This document shows positions 34,284 to 41,723 of a stretch of DNA of 64,000 bases, piece by piece; the stretch's first letter is position 1, and each line of letters begins with the position of its first letter. The stretch is from JBHOQS01 sp042408875. GTDB taxonomy: Bacteria > Chloroflexota > UBA11872 > JBHOQS01. The stretch lies in assembly GCA_042408875.1 (NCBI GenBank), contig JBHOQS010000015.1, positions 310,001-374,000 on the forward strand, given 5' to 3'. The notes under the pieces are model-generated. The model was not told the DNA's origin, did no database searches, and worked only from the letters and a program-made list of their open reading frames with translations. The position numbers were made by a program, and so were the translations under genes.

Positions 34284-34760
34284 ATGACGTTTCAGCAGCG
34301 CGTGATCGAGCTGACCCGCCAGGCCGGCGAGGACCTCTTCCGCACCGCCAGAGCGGTGCCGCCTGATCGGCTGACCTGGCGCCCGCTGGAGATGGGCCGC
34401 AGCGTCCTTGACATCCTCCAGGAATGCGCCCAGCAGCCGGCCTTCCTGCCACGACTGCTCAACCCGGCCGCTGGCCCCCCGCCCTCCCCGGAGGAGCGCG
34501 CGGCCCTGCGCGCCGCACGCCAGCAGTGGACGACTATCGATGCCTGCGAAGAAGCCTACCGCCGCAACCTCGACGCAGCGTTCCAGGCGATCCGAGAGGT
34601 GCCGGATGAACGGCTCGATGAGGTGGTGCCGCTGCCCTTCCGGCCTGGCGCTACCCGCACGGTGGCGCAGCTCCTCATGAGTGTGTACTGGCAACTGGTG
34701 TATCATACGGGCCAGGTGAATTACATCCAGACGCTCTACGGCGATCGCGAGATGCACTGA
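34284..34760 (+). CDS. DinB-superfamily protein
   Basis: Four-helix-bundle protein of the DinB/YfiT superfamily, 158 residues. Members often bind metal and act as thiol transferases or hydrolases. Helix 1 is RVIELTRQAGEDLFRTARAV, followed by PPDRLTWRPLEMGRSVLDIL, and the last helix is MSVYWQLVYHTGQVNYIQTL with the C-terminal His (YHTGQ). The usual first metal His in the second helix is not obvious (ILQECAQQP), so metal binding may be lost. I chose ATG 34284 with GGAGG eight bases upstream. Confidence 0.8.
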   Translation: MTFQQRVIELTRQAGEDLFRTARAVPPDRLTWRPLEMGRSVLDILQECAQQPAFLPRLLNPAAGPPPSPEERAALRAARQQWTTIDACEEAYRRNLDAAFQAIREVPDERLDEVVPLPFRPGATRTVAQLLMSVYWQLVYHTGQVNYIQTLYGDREMH

Positions 34761-34825
34761 TCCCTACCCCGGCGGACGTTCCCGCCTTGGCCGCTCCAGC
34801 GCGAGGTGGGCCTGGGAGGAGTGAG

Positions 34826-35887
34826 ATGGCTGTATACCGCGCCGCTATCGTCGGCCTGACCGGTATCGCGGCGAACCCTGCCCCGGCAGCTCCCCACCCA
34901 GTCCTGGGCACGGAGATGCCTGCCTCACACGCCGCGGCGTACGCGGCCCTTCCGCAGACCGAGGTCGTGGCCGTGTGCGACCTCGTCCCCGAGCTGGTCG
35001 AGCGCTTCCGCCAGACCTGGGGCCAGCGCTTTCCGCAGGTCACCGGGTACACCGACTATCGCCAGATGCTCGAGCGGGAGCGCATCGACGTTCTGTCCGT
35101 GGTCACCAGCGACCACCGCCACGCGGATATCGTGGTGGATGCCTGCGCGGCTGGGGTGAAGGCGATCTTTTGCGAGAAGCCGATCGCCACGACGCTGGCC
35201 GATGCCGATCGCATGATCGAGGCTGCCGAGCGGCACGGGGTGAAGATGTCGGTCGATCACACGCGCCGCTGGCGGCCGGAGTGGCAGCGGGCGCGCCAGT
35301 TGCTGCGCGAGGGCGCCATCGGCGCGCTGACGCGCGCCGTGGCCAGCCTGGGTGGCCCGCGGGCGATGCTCTTTCGCAACGGCACCCACCTCATCGACGC
35401 GCTCAACTTCTTTGTGGACGCGCGCCCGGCTTGGCTCACCGGGGCCCTCACCGCGGAGTTCCGCATTTATGGGCCCCGCTACGCCGGCGACGGCGGCCGC
35501 GACCCCGCCACTGACCCGTCCGGGAGCGCCTACCTCGAGTACACAAACGGCGTCGACGCATTCATCGCCGTGGTGCGCCACACGGTGTCGCCCTTCGAGC
35601 TCGATCTGCACGGCACGGAGGGCCGCATGGTCGTGCGCGACGGCAGCCTGGAACTCTGGACCGGCGGTGACCGCCGGCGGCTGCAGCACCAGGCCGTGCC
35701 GGTGCCCCAGGTCACCCGCGGCGCGCTCGTGGCCGGCATCGCTGAGCTGCTCGAGCTGGTCGAGCGCGGGGGCGAGGGCGTCTCTCCGCCGCGCGCCGCC
35801 CGCCAAGCCCTGGAGATCATCCTGGCAATCCTACAGTCCCAGGCGCAGGGGAACGCTCGAATCACCTTTCCGATCACCGATATGTGA
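34826..35887 (+). CDS. Gfo/Idh/MocA family oxidoreductase
   Basis: NAD(P)-dependent sugar or cyclitol dehydrogenase, 353 residues. The N-terminal Rossmann fold begins YRAAIVGLTGIAANP, a dinucleotide loop that is longer than usual. The conserved CEKPIATTLADADRMI supplies the catalytic Lys. RNGTHLIDALNFFVD in the second domain has the His and Asp expected at the active site. I chose ATG 34826, preceded by GGGAGG. It follows the DinB-like gene by 65 bp. The substrate is unknown; the sugar-catabolic context suggests a sugar or inositol derivative. Confidence 0.9.
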   Translation: MAVYRAAIVGLTGIAANPAPAAPHPVLGTEMPASHAAAYAALPQTEVVAVCDLVPELVERFRQTWGQRFPQVTGYTDYRQMLERERIDVLSVVTSDHRHADIVVDACAAGVKAIFCEKPIATTLADADRMIEAAERHGVKMSVDHTRRWRPEWQRARQLLREGAIGALTRAVASLGGPRAMLFRNGTHLIDALNFFVDARPAWLTGALTAEFRIYGPRYAGDGGRDPATDPSGSAYLEYTNGVDAFIAVVRHTVSPFELDLHGTEGRMVVRDGSLELWTGGDRRRLQHQAVPVPQVTRGALVAGIAELLELVERGGEGVSPPRAARQALEIILAILQSQAQGNARITFPITDM

Positions 35888-35948
35888 TCGCCGGGAGGAC
35901 GCTGCTTTGGTGTCCGCACCGCCGCTGTGCTAGACTGCATCCCCGGCC

Positions 35949-37058
35949 ATGCCTCTTCACGTCGTCCATGTCTCTCCGCTCTATTTCAGCGAGCAGTCGG
36001 TCCTCGGCGGCGGTGAACGCTACGTACACGAGCTCGCTGCGGCTATGGCGCGGCTGCCGGGCGTGCAGGTACGTATGGTCTCCTTCGGGTCCAGGCGCCA
36101 GACTCTGCGCCATGATGGCTACACTGCTAGCATCTACCCGGTGTGGTTCTACCTGGGGAACAAGAACGTCAGTCCGGTCTCGCCGCTCTTCTTAAAAGAG
36201 CTCTTCTGGGCCGATGTCATCCACTGCCACCAGTACCAGAGCGTGGTCACGGACCTGTGCGTCCTCTTCGCCCGTGCCTTCCGCAAGAAGGTGTTCGTCA
36301 GCGACCACGGCGGCGGCGGCAAGAACTACGCTCACCGGCTGCACACCGGCGACTATGTCCACGGCTTCTTGCTGGTGACCGAGTACCTGGCTCGCCAGTA
36401 CGCCCAGTACCGTGACCGCGTCACTGTCATCTACGGCGGCTTCAACCCCGAGCGGTTCTATCCGCGCCCGGTCGCGCGCGCCCGTCGCGCGATCTGCGTG
36501 GCGCGGCTGGTGCCGTTCAAGGGGCAGAACTGGCTGATCCAGGCGGTGCCGCCTGACCTCGAGCTGCGCCTGATCGGCAAGGCCTATGACACCCGCTATG
36601 AGCAGGACCTGCGCCGCCTGGCAGAGGGCAAGTGCGTCTGCTTTAAGGTGCTGGGCACCGATGACGCCGCTCAGGAGGAGCTGGCGTACGAGTACTCCGG
36701 CGCTGGTGTGAAAGTGCTTCCGTCGGTCTACCAGGATATGTACGGCAAGCGCCACCCCAAGTCGGAGATCCTCGGCCTGGTGCTGCTGGAGGCCATGGGC
36801 TGCGCCACACCCACAGTGGTGACCAACGTAGGGGGCATGCCGGAGCTCGTGGTGGACGGCGAGACTGGCTTCGTTGTGCCGCCATATGATCCCGCCGCCC
36901 TGTGGGAGAAGATGTCGGCTATCCTGGATGATCCAGCGCTGGCCCGGCGGCTCGGCCAGGCCGGGCAAGCGCGCGCGCTGGAGCTCTTCACCTGGGAGCG
37001 CGTGGCCCGCCGCTGCCTGGAAGCGTATCTCTCGGCAAAGGAGCCTCCCGCGCGGTGA
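35949..37058 (+). CDS. glycosyltransferase family 4
   Basis: GT-B fold glycosyltransferase using a nucleotide-sugar donor, 369 residues. The N-terminal GGGERYVHELAAAMARLPGV is the glycine-rich acceptor-side loop. VTVIYGGFNPERFYP and AICVARLVPFKGQNWLIQAV mark the domain junction. SEILGLVLLEAMGCATPTVV is the E-X7-E donor-binding motif, followed by GGMPELVVDGETGFVVPP. No SD is clear, and a -10-like TAGACT (35931-35936) lies only 13 bp before the ATG, so the mRNA may be nearly leaderless. A GT2 gene follows in the same direction. Confidence 0.92.
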   Translation: MPLHVVHVSPLYFSEQSVLGGGERYVHELAAAMARLPGVQVRMVSFGSRRQTLRHDGYTASIYPVWFYLGNKNVSPVSPLFLKELFWADVIHCHQYQSVVTDLCVLFARAFRKKVFVSDHGGGGKNYAHRLHTGDYVHGFLLVTEYLARQYAQYRDRVTVIYGGFNPERFYPRPVARARRAICVARLVPFKGQNWLIQAVPPDLELRLIGKAYDTRYEQDLRRLAEGKCVCFKVLGTDDAAQEELAYEYSGAGVKVLPSVYQDMYGKRHPKSEILGLVLLEAMGCATPTVVTNVGGMPELVVDGETGFVVPPYDPAALWEKMSAILDDPALARRLGQAGQARALELFTWERVARRCLEAYLSAKEPPAR

Positions 37059-37365
37059 CCGAGGCCGGTGACCAGCCTCCCCGGCCCCCCGGCCCCCTCA
37101 CCGAAGTCCTGATATGCTCTGCGGGACCCGTTTGATGCACTGAGGCCGTACGGCTATACTCCCCGGCCTGCCTCTCCGCGCCCACCCAGTACTCCCACTT
37201 GCCCTGATAGTCATATTTCCCTTCTGCTAGACGCGACGATGCTCTATCGTGAAGGCGTACCTCCATGCTTGTTCTCGAGGGCAGGGCGCGTCAGGATTCA
37301 AGCGTGAGTCTCAAGCCTGAGCAGCGCTGCGCAGGTAGCGCGCGGTGGGTGTAGGGGAGGCGTGG
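37059..37365. other. gene-free stretch between two glycosyltransferase genes
   Basis: No protein-like frame. An imperfect duplication TTCAAGCGTGAG / TCTCAAGCCTGAG lies at 37297-37321. GACCCGTTTGA at 37125-37135 matches the core of the CRISPR repeat over 11 bp, probably by chance. No other structure was seen. Confidence 0.5.
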
Positions 37366-38163
37366 GTGGAAGGCGCCGATCGGAATGGCTCCCAGAGCCT
37401 GAGAGAGCCGGAACTGAGCGTGGTCGTCCCGACGTATAACGAACGCGGTAATGTCCGCGCCCTGGTCTACCGGCTGCGGCGGGCCCTGGCGTACGTACGG
37501 CATGAGATCCTCTTCGTGGACGATAGCACAGACGAGACCCCACAGATCATCGCTGAGCTGGCCGCCCAGCACGCCAATGTCCGGCTACTCCACCGCGACG
37601 GTGCGCGCGGGCTGGCCACCGCAGTGCTGGCTGGCTTCCGCATGGCTCGCGGTGCATTCGTCTGCGTAATCGACGCCGACCTTCAGCATCCACCGGAGCT
37701 GCTGCCGGTCATGCTAGAGGTGCTGGCGCGCGAGCGCAGCGATATCGTGGTGGCCAGCCGCTACGTGCCTGGCGGGTCGGCCGCCGGCCTGCACGGCTGG
37801 TGGCGACGCTGCGCCTCGCTGGCCTGCCGGCAGCTTGTGTATACGCTCTTCGTCGAGACGCAGCGCACCAGCGATCCGCTCAGTGGCTTCTTCATGTTCC
37901 GGCGCGGCCTGGTCAAGGTGGACTGCCTTGCGCCGGTGGGCTTCAAGATCCTGCTTGAAATGCTGGTGCGTGCCCCACACGCCCGCATCCAGGATGTGCC
38001 GTACGTGTTTGCCCCGCGCCTGCGTGAGGGGAGCAAGGCGGGCCTGCGGCCGGCCCTCGAGTTCGTGCAGCACCTTGCTCGCTTGAAGAGCACGACGCTG
38101 CGGCGCGCTCCGTACTATCCGCCCCCGGCCGACCGTGCTCCATCTGGCTCGCTGACCGCATAG
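37366..38163 (+). CDS. glycosyltransferase family 2 (polyprenyl-phosphate sugar type)
   Basis: GT-A glycosyltransferase resembling dolichol/polyprenyl-phosphate mannosyl- and glucosyltransferases, 265 residues. LSVVVPTYNERGNVRALVYR opens the Rossmann-like core; HEILFVDDSTDETP and CVIDADLQHPPELLP hold the metal and donor aspartates. ADIVV-type SDIVVASRYVPGGSAAGL follows. There is no C-terminal membrane domain, so it is the short soluble form. I chose GTG 37366 because AGGGGAGG ends five bases upstream. It may work with the upstream GT4 in glycan assembly. Confidence 0.9.
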   Translation: MEGADRNGSQSLREPELSVVVPTYNERGNVRALVYRLRRALAYVRHEILFVDDSTDETPQIIAELAAQHANVRLLHRDGARGLATAVLAGFRMARGAFVCVIDADLQHPPELLPVMLEVLARERSDIVVASRYVPGGSAAGLHGWWRRCASLACRQLVYTLFVETQRTSDPLSGFFMFRRGLVKVDCLAPVGFKILLEMLVRAPHARIQDVPYVFAPRLREGSKAGLRPALEFVQHLARLKSTTLRRAPYYPPPADRAPSGSLTA

Positions 38164-38190
38164 GCCCGCCGCGCGCCGCGCCTGCCCGGT

Positions 38191-38219
38191 TTGACGCGCC
38201 CTCCGCTGCACTGTATCAT
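38191..38219 (+). promoter_or_regulatory. predicted sigma70-type promoter of the histidine kinase gene
   Basis: TTGACG (38191-38196) and TATCAT (38214-38219) are separated by exactly 17 bp, 51 bp before the start codon. This is the best promoter match I found in the window. Confidence 0.65.
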
Positions 38220-38270
38220 GACAAGGGTAGCCCGCGCACGTGTGCCCGCTGCCTGAGGAGGCGGCGGGGT

Positions 38271-39569
38271 ATGCTGTTGCCTGCGTTGCCTGAGCGCAGT
38301 GCAGGCGCCGGCCCTCGCCCGGCCCGCACCGCACGGTCAGGAGAACGAGAGCCTGTGGCCACCGGCGACGTGGAGCGTCGCGTTGAACGCCTCGTCCAGC
38401 ACGTAGACCTCTCCTGGGTGACCGAGGCGCTGGTCGCTCGCCGTCAGGACATTCTCGATCGCTGGCTTGACGCCGCAGCAGCGCAGCCGTTCCACCACGG
38501 CCGCCGTGAGCACGCGGTGACCGACCACATCCCCCGGCTGTTCGATGCCCTGGTGGAGCTCATGCGCCGGGCCGCTCCTCGGTGGATCAATCCTCGCGCG
38601 CCGCTGGACGATCCGGCGGTGCTGGACGCGGCGACGAGCCATGCGCGCATGCGCGCCGAGCAAGGCTTGCAACCCGCGGACATCGTGGTGGAGTTCCGGC
38701 TGCTCCGGCATGAGATCCTGCGCGCTCTGCGCGAGCATCTGCCGGATAACGTGCCGACCACCGACGTCGTAGGCGCCGAACTCCTCGTCAACGACGCGCT
38801 GGATGGCGCTGTCAGCATTGGCCTCGATGCACTGGTGCGGCGCATCAACGAGGCCAGGGACGAGTTCCTGGCGCTGACGTTACACGAAGTGCGGCGCCCG
38901 CTCACGGTGATCCGCGCCGCTGCCCAGTTCGCTCAGCGTTTGCTGGCGCAGCCCGAGCCCGACACGCAGCGGGCCCTCGACATCCTGAAACGGGTCGTCA
39001 GCAGCACCGACGAGATGGCCGCGCGGCTCAGCCGGCTCCTTGACGCCTCGCGCATTGCCCTCGGCCGGCTTGAGCTCAGCCCGGCTGAGGCCGACCTCGC
39101 CGCGCTGGTCCGCGAGACCATCGAACGGCTGGATCCTGAATCGGCCCGCCGCGTTCGCCTCACCGTTCAGCGGGGCCTCGACACTCGGGGGCACTGGGAT
39201 GCCGAACAACTTCGCCAGGTGGCGGACAACCTGCTCTCCAACGCGCTGAAGTACTCCCCACCAGAGTCGCCTGTAGAGGTGCGCCTCTATGGCAACGCTG
39301 AGCTCGTGGGCCTGCGCGTCCGTGACCGCGGCTTTGGCATTCCGCCTGAAGAACTACCGCGGCTCTTCCAGCGCTACGTGCGCACCAGCGAGGCCGAGCG
39401 TCGCGGCATCGAAGGGCTGGGGCTGGGCCTCTATGTCAGCCGCGGGATCGTCGAGGCGCATGGCGGGCGGATCTGGGCCGAGTCGCCCGGCCTCGGCCGC
39501 GGCGCAACCTTTTACGTTGAGCTCCCGCGCCAGGCGGCATCCGAACCGCAGCCCGTGAGCTCAGTCTGA
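38271..39569 (+). CDS. sensor histidine kinase with RsbRD-like N-terminal domain
   Basis: Two-component sensor kinase, 432 residues, no transmembrane segments, hence cytosolic. Residues ~45-190 form an all-helical domain resembling the RsbT co-antagonist RsbRD N-terminal sensor domain (VARRQDILDRWLDAAAAQPF, later LQPADIVVEFRLLRHEIL). The dimerisation helix has phospho-His in FLALTLHEVRRPLTVIRAAA. The ATPase has QVADNLLSNALKYSPP (N box), VRDRGFGIPPEELPRLFQRY (G1/F boxes) and GLGLGLYVSRGIVEAHGGRI (G2). SD GAGGAGG. No response regulator gene is adjacent, so it is an orphan kinase. Confidence 0.92.
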   Translation: MLLPALPERSAGAGPRPARTARSGEREPVATGDVERRVERLVQHVDLSWVTEALVARRQDILDRWLDAAAAQPFHHGRREHAVTDHIPRLFDALVELMRRAAPRWINPRAPLDDPAVLDAATSHARMRAEQGLQPADIVVEFRLLRHEILRALREHLPDNVPTTDVVGAELLVNDALDGAVSIGLDALVRRINEARDEFLALTLHEVRRPLTVIRAAAQFAQRLLAQPEPDTQRALDILKRVVSSTDEMAARLSRLLDASRIALGRLELSPAEADLAALVRETIERLDPESARRVRLTVQRGLDTRGHWDAEQLRQVADNLLSNALKYSPPESPVEVRLYGNAELVGLRVRDRGFGIPPEELPRLFQRYVRTSEAERRGIEGLGLGLYVSRGIVEAHGGRIWAESPGLGRGATFYVELPRQAASEPQPVSSV

Positions 39570-40874
39570 CGCATTCGAGTCAAGCGACCCGTCCTCGGGT
39601 GCTTCGCTCAGGTGCTCGTCGAGCAGCCAGAGGGCGTCCGACTGCGCTGCCTCTAGCCACTCCTCCATCCGCCCCTCAAGCTCGGCCAGGGCCTGCTCCT
39701 CGCCCATCCCGGCGGCGACCAGCGCGGCACCCTCCTGTAGGATGCGCTCGCGGTGCTGCTCGGCGATCTGCCGGTAGAGCGGCGCGAGTGTCTCGGCCAC
39801 CTGCGGATCGCTCCAGTCCAGCCCGGCAGCTGCGGTATCCTCGCGCCAGTTGGCGAAGCGGTACGGACAGCGCTCGAGCGTGCGCCGCCGCTGCACCAGC
39901 GCCACGCGCGCCTCGCGGCGACGATGCAGCGCGGCGATGGCTTCGGCGGAGGACCGAAAGCCCCCGCGGCGCAGGAATGCTTCGACCTCCGGCAGCGACT
40001 GCCAGTCCTCTGGCAACGAGGCGAAGAGCGGTGTCGCCAGCAGCCGCAGCCCGCCGGCGATGCCAGCGCCCAGACGGTAGTAGCGCTCGAGGACGCCGGT
40101 ATCGACGCCGGCGCGTGGCACGCTGTCGAGCTCCAGCAGGAGCTCAGCCTCCGGCCAGTGCGGCAGGGGCTCGAGATATTGCTCAGGGGCGACCGGCAGG
40201 CGCAGGGCTGCCAAGGTCGCGGCCAGGCCCGGCGATGGCGAAGTGCCCTTCCCCAGCCTGCCCGGGGCGACGGCTGCGCGCTGCTGCACCCGACGGTTGA
40301 AGGCGGTGTCCGGAGCAATGAAGAGGCCCTGAGTGAGCAGCACGCCTGGATCGTTGCGGCCGTCGAGCGCCGCCGCTACAAGCGCACGCTCAGTATCTGA
40401 GAGCGCCGCCTGCTCCAGCAGCCGCTCGCGCACGGTCTGGCTGGCGCGGCGCAGCGTGTCGGCCAGGCGGCTGCCAGCCACCTGCGCAGGATCAGCTGTG
40501 TCCAGCGAGACCTTGCAGTCGGCCGGCTGGATCACCAGCCGCCCGCGCCCCATCCTCCCGATTAACACGAGGTCCGAAGCAGACAATCCGCCCCGGCTCA
40601 GCTCCTCGTGCAGTGCCGGATGGGCATCGAAGTCCAGCACGGCCTCGATCCGGTACACCCATTGCTTGCCGAGCTCGTATTCCATCGGCAACCGAGCCCG
40701 CAGCGCCTCAGCCCCGAGCTCCTCCCACCGGCGGCCCAGGTGGGCGCTGGCGCCGCCCCAGTCTCCTACCCGCCGGGCAAACTGCTCAGCCACAGGATCG
40801 TCGGCCGCACAACGCCCTACCACGAGCGTTTGCAGCGGCCGCGCGATACGTTCGACAACGGGAACCTCCATCAC
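39561..40874 (-). CDS. unknown protein with PD-(D/E)XK-like motif
   Basis: 437 residues, no family recognised. The only suggestive pattern is Asp101 (SASDLVLIGRMG) followed by QPADCKVSLD with Asp119-X-Lys121, which resembles the D-Xn-(D/E)XK core of restriction-like nucleases. Residues ~220-330 are leucine-rich helices; the C-terminus is acidic and probably disordered. The start overlaps the stop of the upstream RraA-like gene (ATGA), so the two are coupled. The 3-prime end overlaps the convergent kinase gene by nine bases. Nuclease activity is only a hypothesis. Confidence 0.75.
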   Translation of the reverse strand: MMEVPVVERIARPLQTLVVGRCAADDPVAEQFARRVGDWGGASAHLGRRWEELGAEALRARLPMEYELGKQWVYRIEAVLDFDAHPALHEELSRGGLSASDLVLIGRMGRGRLVIQPADCKVSLDTADPAQVAGSRLADTLRRASQTVRERLLEQAALSDTERALVAAALDGRNDPGVLLTQGLFIAPDTAFNRRVQQRAAVAPGRLGKGTSPSPGLAATLAALRLPVAPEQYLEPLPHWPEAELLLELDSVPRAGVDTGVLERYYRLGAGIAGGLRLLATPLFASLPEDWQSLPEVEAFLRRGGFRSSAEAIAALHRRREARVALVQRRRTLERCPYRFANWREDTAAAGLDWSDPQVAETLAPLYRQIAEQHRERILQEGAALVAAGMGEEQALAELEGRMEEWLEAAQSDALWLLDEHLSEAPEDGSLDSNASD

Positions 40875-41605
40875 CGCTCCTCTCGCACCTGGCGCCAGGC
40901 CTCGTACTCGCGGCGCACCACGTCGCTCGGCGGATAGACGCCCACGATGGTCGACCCGGCGTTGATCTTCTCCCAGATGAATTCCTCTATTTGTTCCTGT
41001 TCAAGGGCCTGCACCGCGACAAGGTTCGCCAGGCGGCGCGGGATCACCACCACACCCTCCCCATCGCCGACCACGATGTCCCCGGGCATCACCAGCACAC
41101 CGGCGCAGCCGACCGGCACGTTGATGTCCGCCGCATGGTGAACCGTGACGTTTGCCGCGGCGTGCTCCCCGGCGGCGTAGGCCGGCAGTCCGAGCGCACG
41201 AATGGCCGGCGTGTCACGGAAGCACCCATCCGTGACCACCCCCGCGGCGCCGCGGCGGAGCAGCCGGGTGGCGAGGATGTGGCCCAGCGTGCCGGCCCGC
41301 ACGTCGCGGCGGGCGTCGATGACCAGGACCTGGCCCGGCAGGATGTGCTCCACGAGCTTGCGCTGCGGGTGCTCGGGATCGGCCAGCGATTCCAGCGTGT
41401 CCAGGTCCTCACGCGCCGGAACGTAGCGCAAGGTCACCGCCTCACCGGCCATGCGGTACTGCGGCGCCAGCGGCCGTACACCGGTCAGGTACGTGGTGCG
41501 CAGGCCATGCTTCAGCAGCACTGTCGTCAGCGTTGCCGTGCTCACCCGGCGCAGCAGCTCATAAGTCTCCGGCGCAACCTTCCCCAGATGGTCGAAGCGA
41601 ATCAC
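40871..41605 (-). CDS. RraA-like / HMG-aldolase family protein
   Basis: Member of the RraA/4-hydroxy-4-methyl-2-oxoglutarate aldolase family (once annotated as demethylmenaquinone methyltransferase), 244 residues. GHILATRLLRRGAAGVVTDG, then CFRDTPAIRALGLPAYA, is the conserved active-site region with the G-X-R-D metal/substrate motif (TDGCFRDT). MPGDIVVGDGEGVVVIPRRL is the other hallmark. The GTG start at 41605 follows AGAGG. Members of this family cleave or decarboxylate C4-branched keto acids; sugar-acid catabolism fits the neighbouring DapA-family gene. Confidence 0.9.
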   Translation of the reverse strand: MIRFDHLGKVAPETYELLRRVSTATLTTVLLKHGLRTTYLTGVRPLAPQYRMAGEAVTLRYVPAREDLDTLESLADPEHPQRKLVEHILPGQVLVIDARRDVRAGTLGHILATRLLRRGAAGVVTDGCFRDTPAIRALGLPAYAAGEHAAANVTVHHAADINVPVGCAGVLVMPGDIVVGDGEGVVVIPRRLANLVAVQALEQEQIEEFIWEKINAGSTIVGVYPPSDVVRREYEAWRQVREER

Positions 41606-41685
41606 CCTCAGATCACCTCTCCCGCCGCCAAACTCCGTCCCACACCTGCTTTCTATGTGCTCGTCTCTTAGCAGGTATTCGTACC

Positions 41686-41723
41686 TTTTTATAATTTTTT
41701 ATAATTTATAATTTTTTATAATT
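41686..41723. repeat. AT-rich tandem repeat (TTTTATAATT units)
   Basis: At least three TTTTATAATT-type units with a shorter TATAATT unit lie directly after the stop codon of the 596-residue gene and upstream of the RraA-like gene (both leftward). The stretch is nearly pure A/T in a GC-rich genome. It may form a promoter/UP element for the RraA-like gene. Confidence 0.75.

Noticed and set aside
37125..37135. 11-bp match GACCCGTTTGA to the CRISPR repeat core outside the array
   Set aside because: Short enough to occur by chance, no hairpin partner and no repeat ends; not a solitary repeat or anti-repeat.
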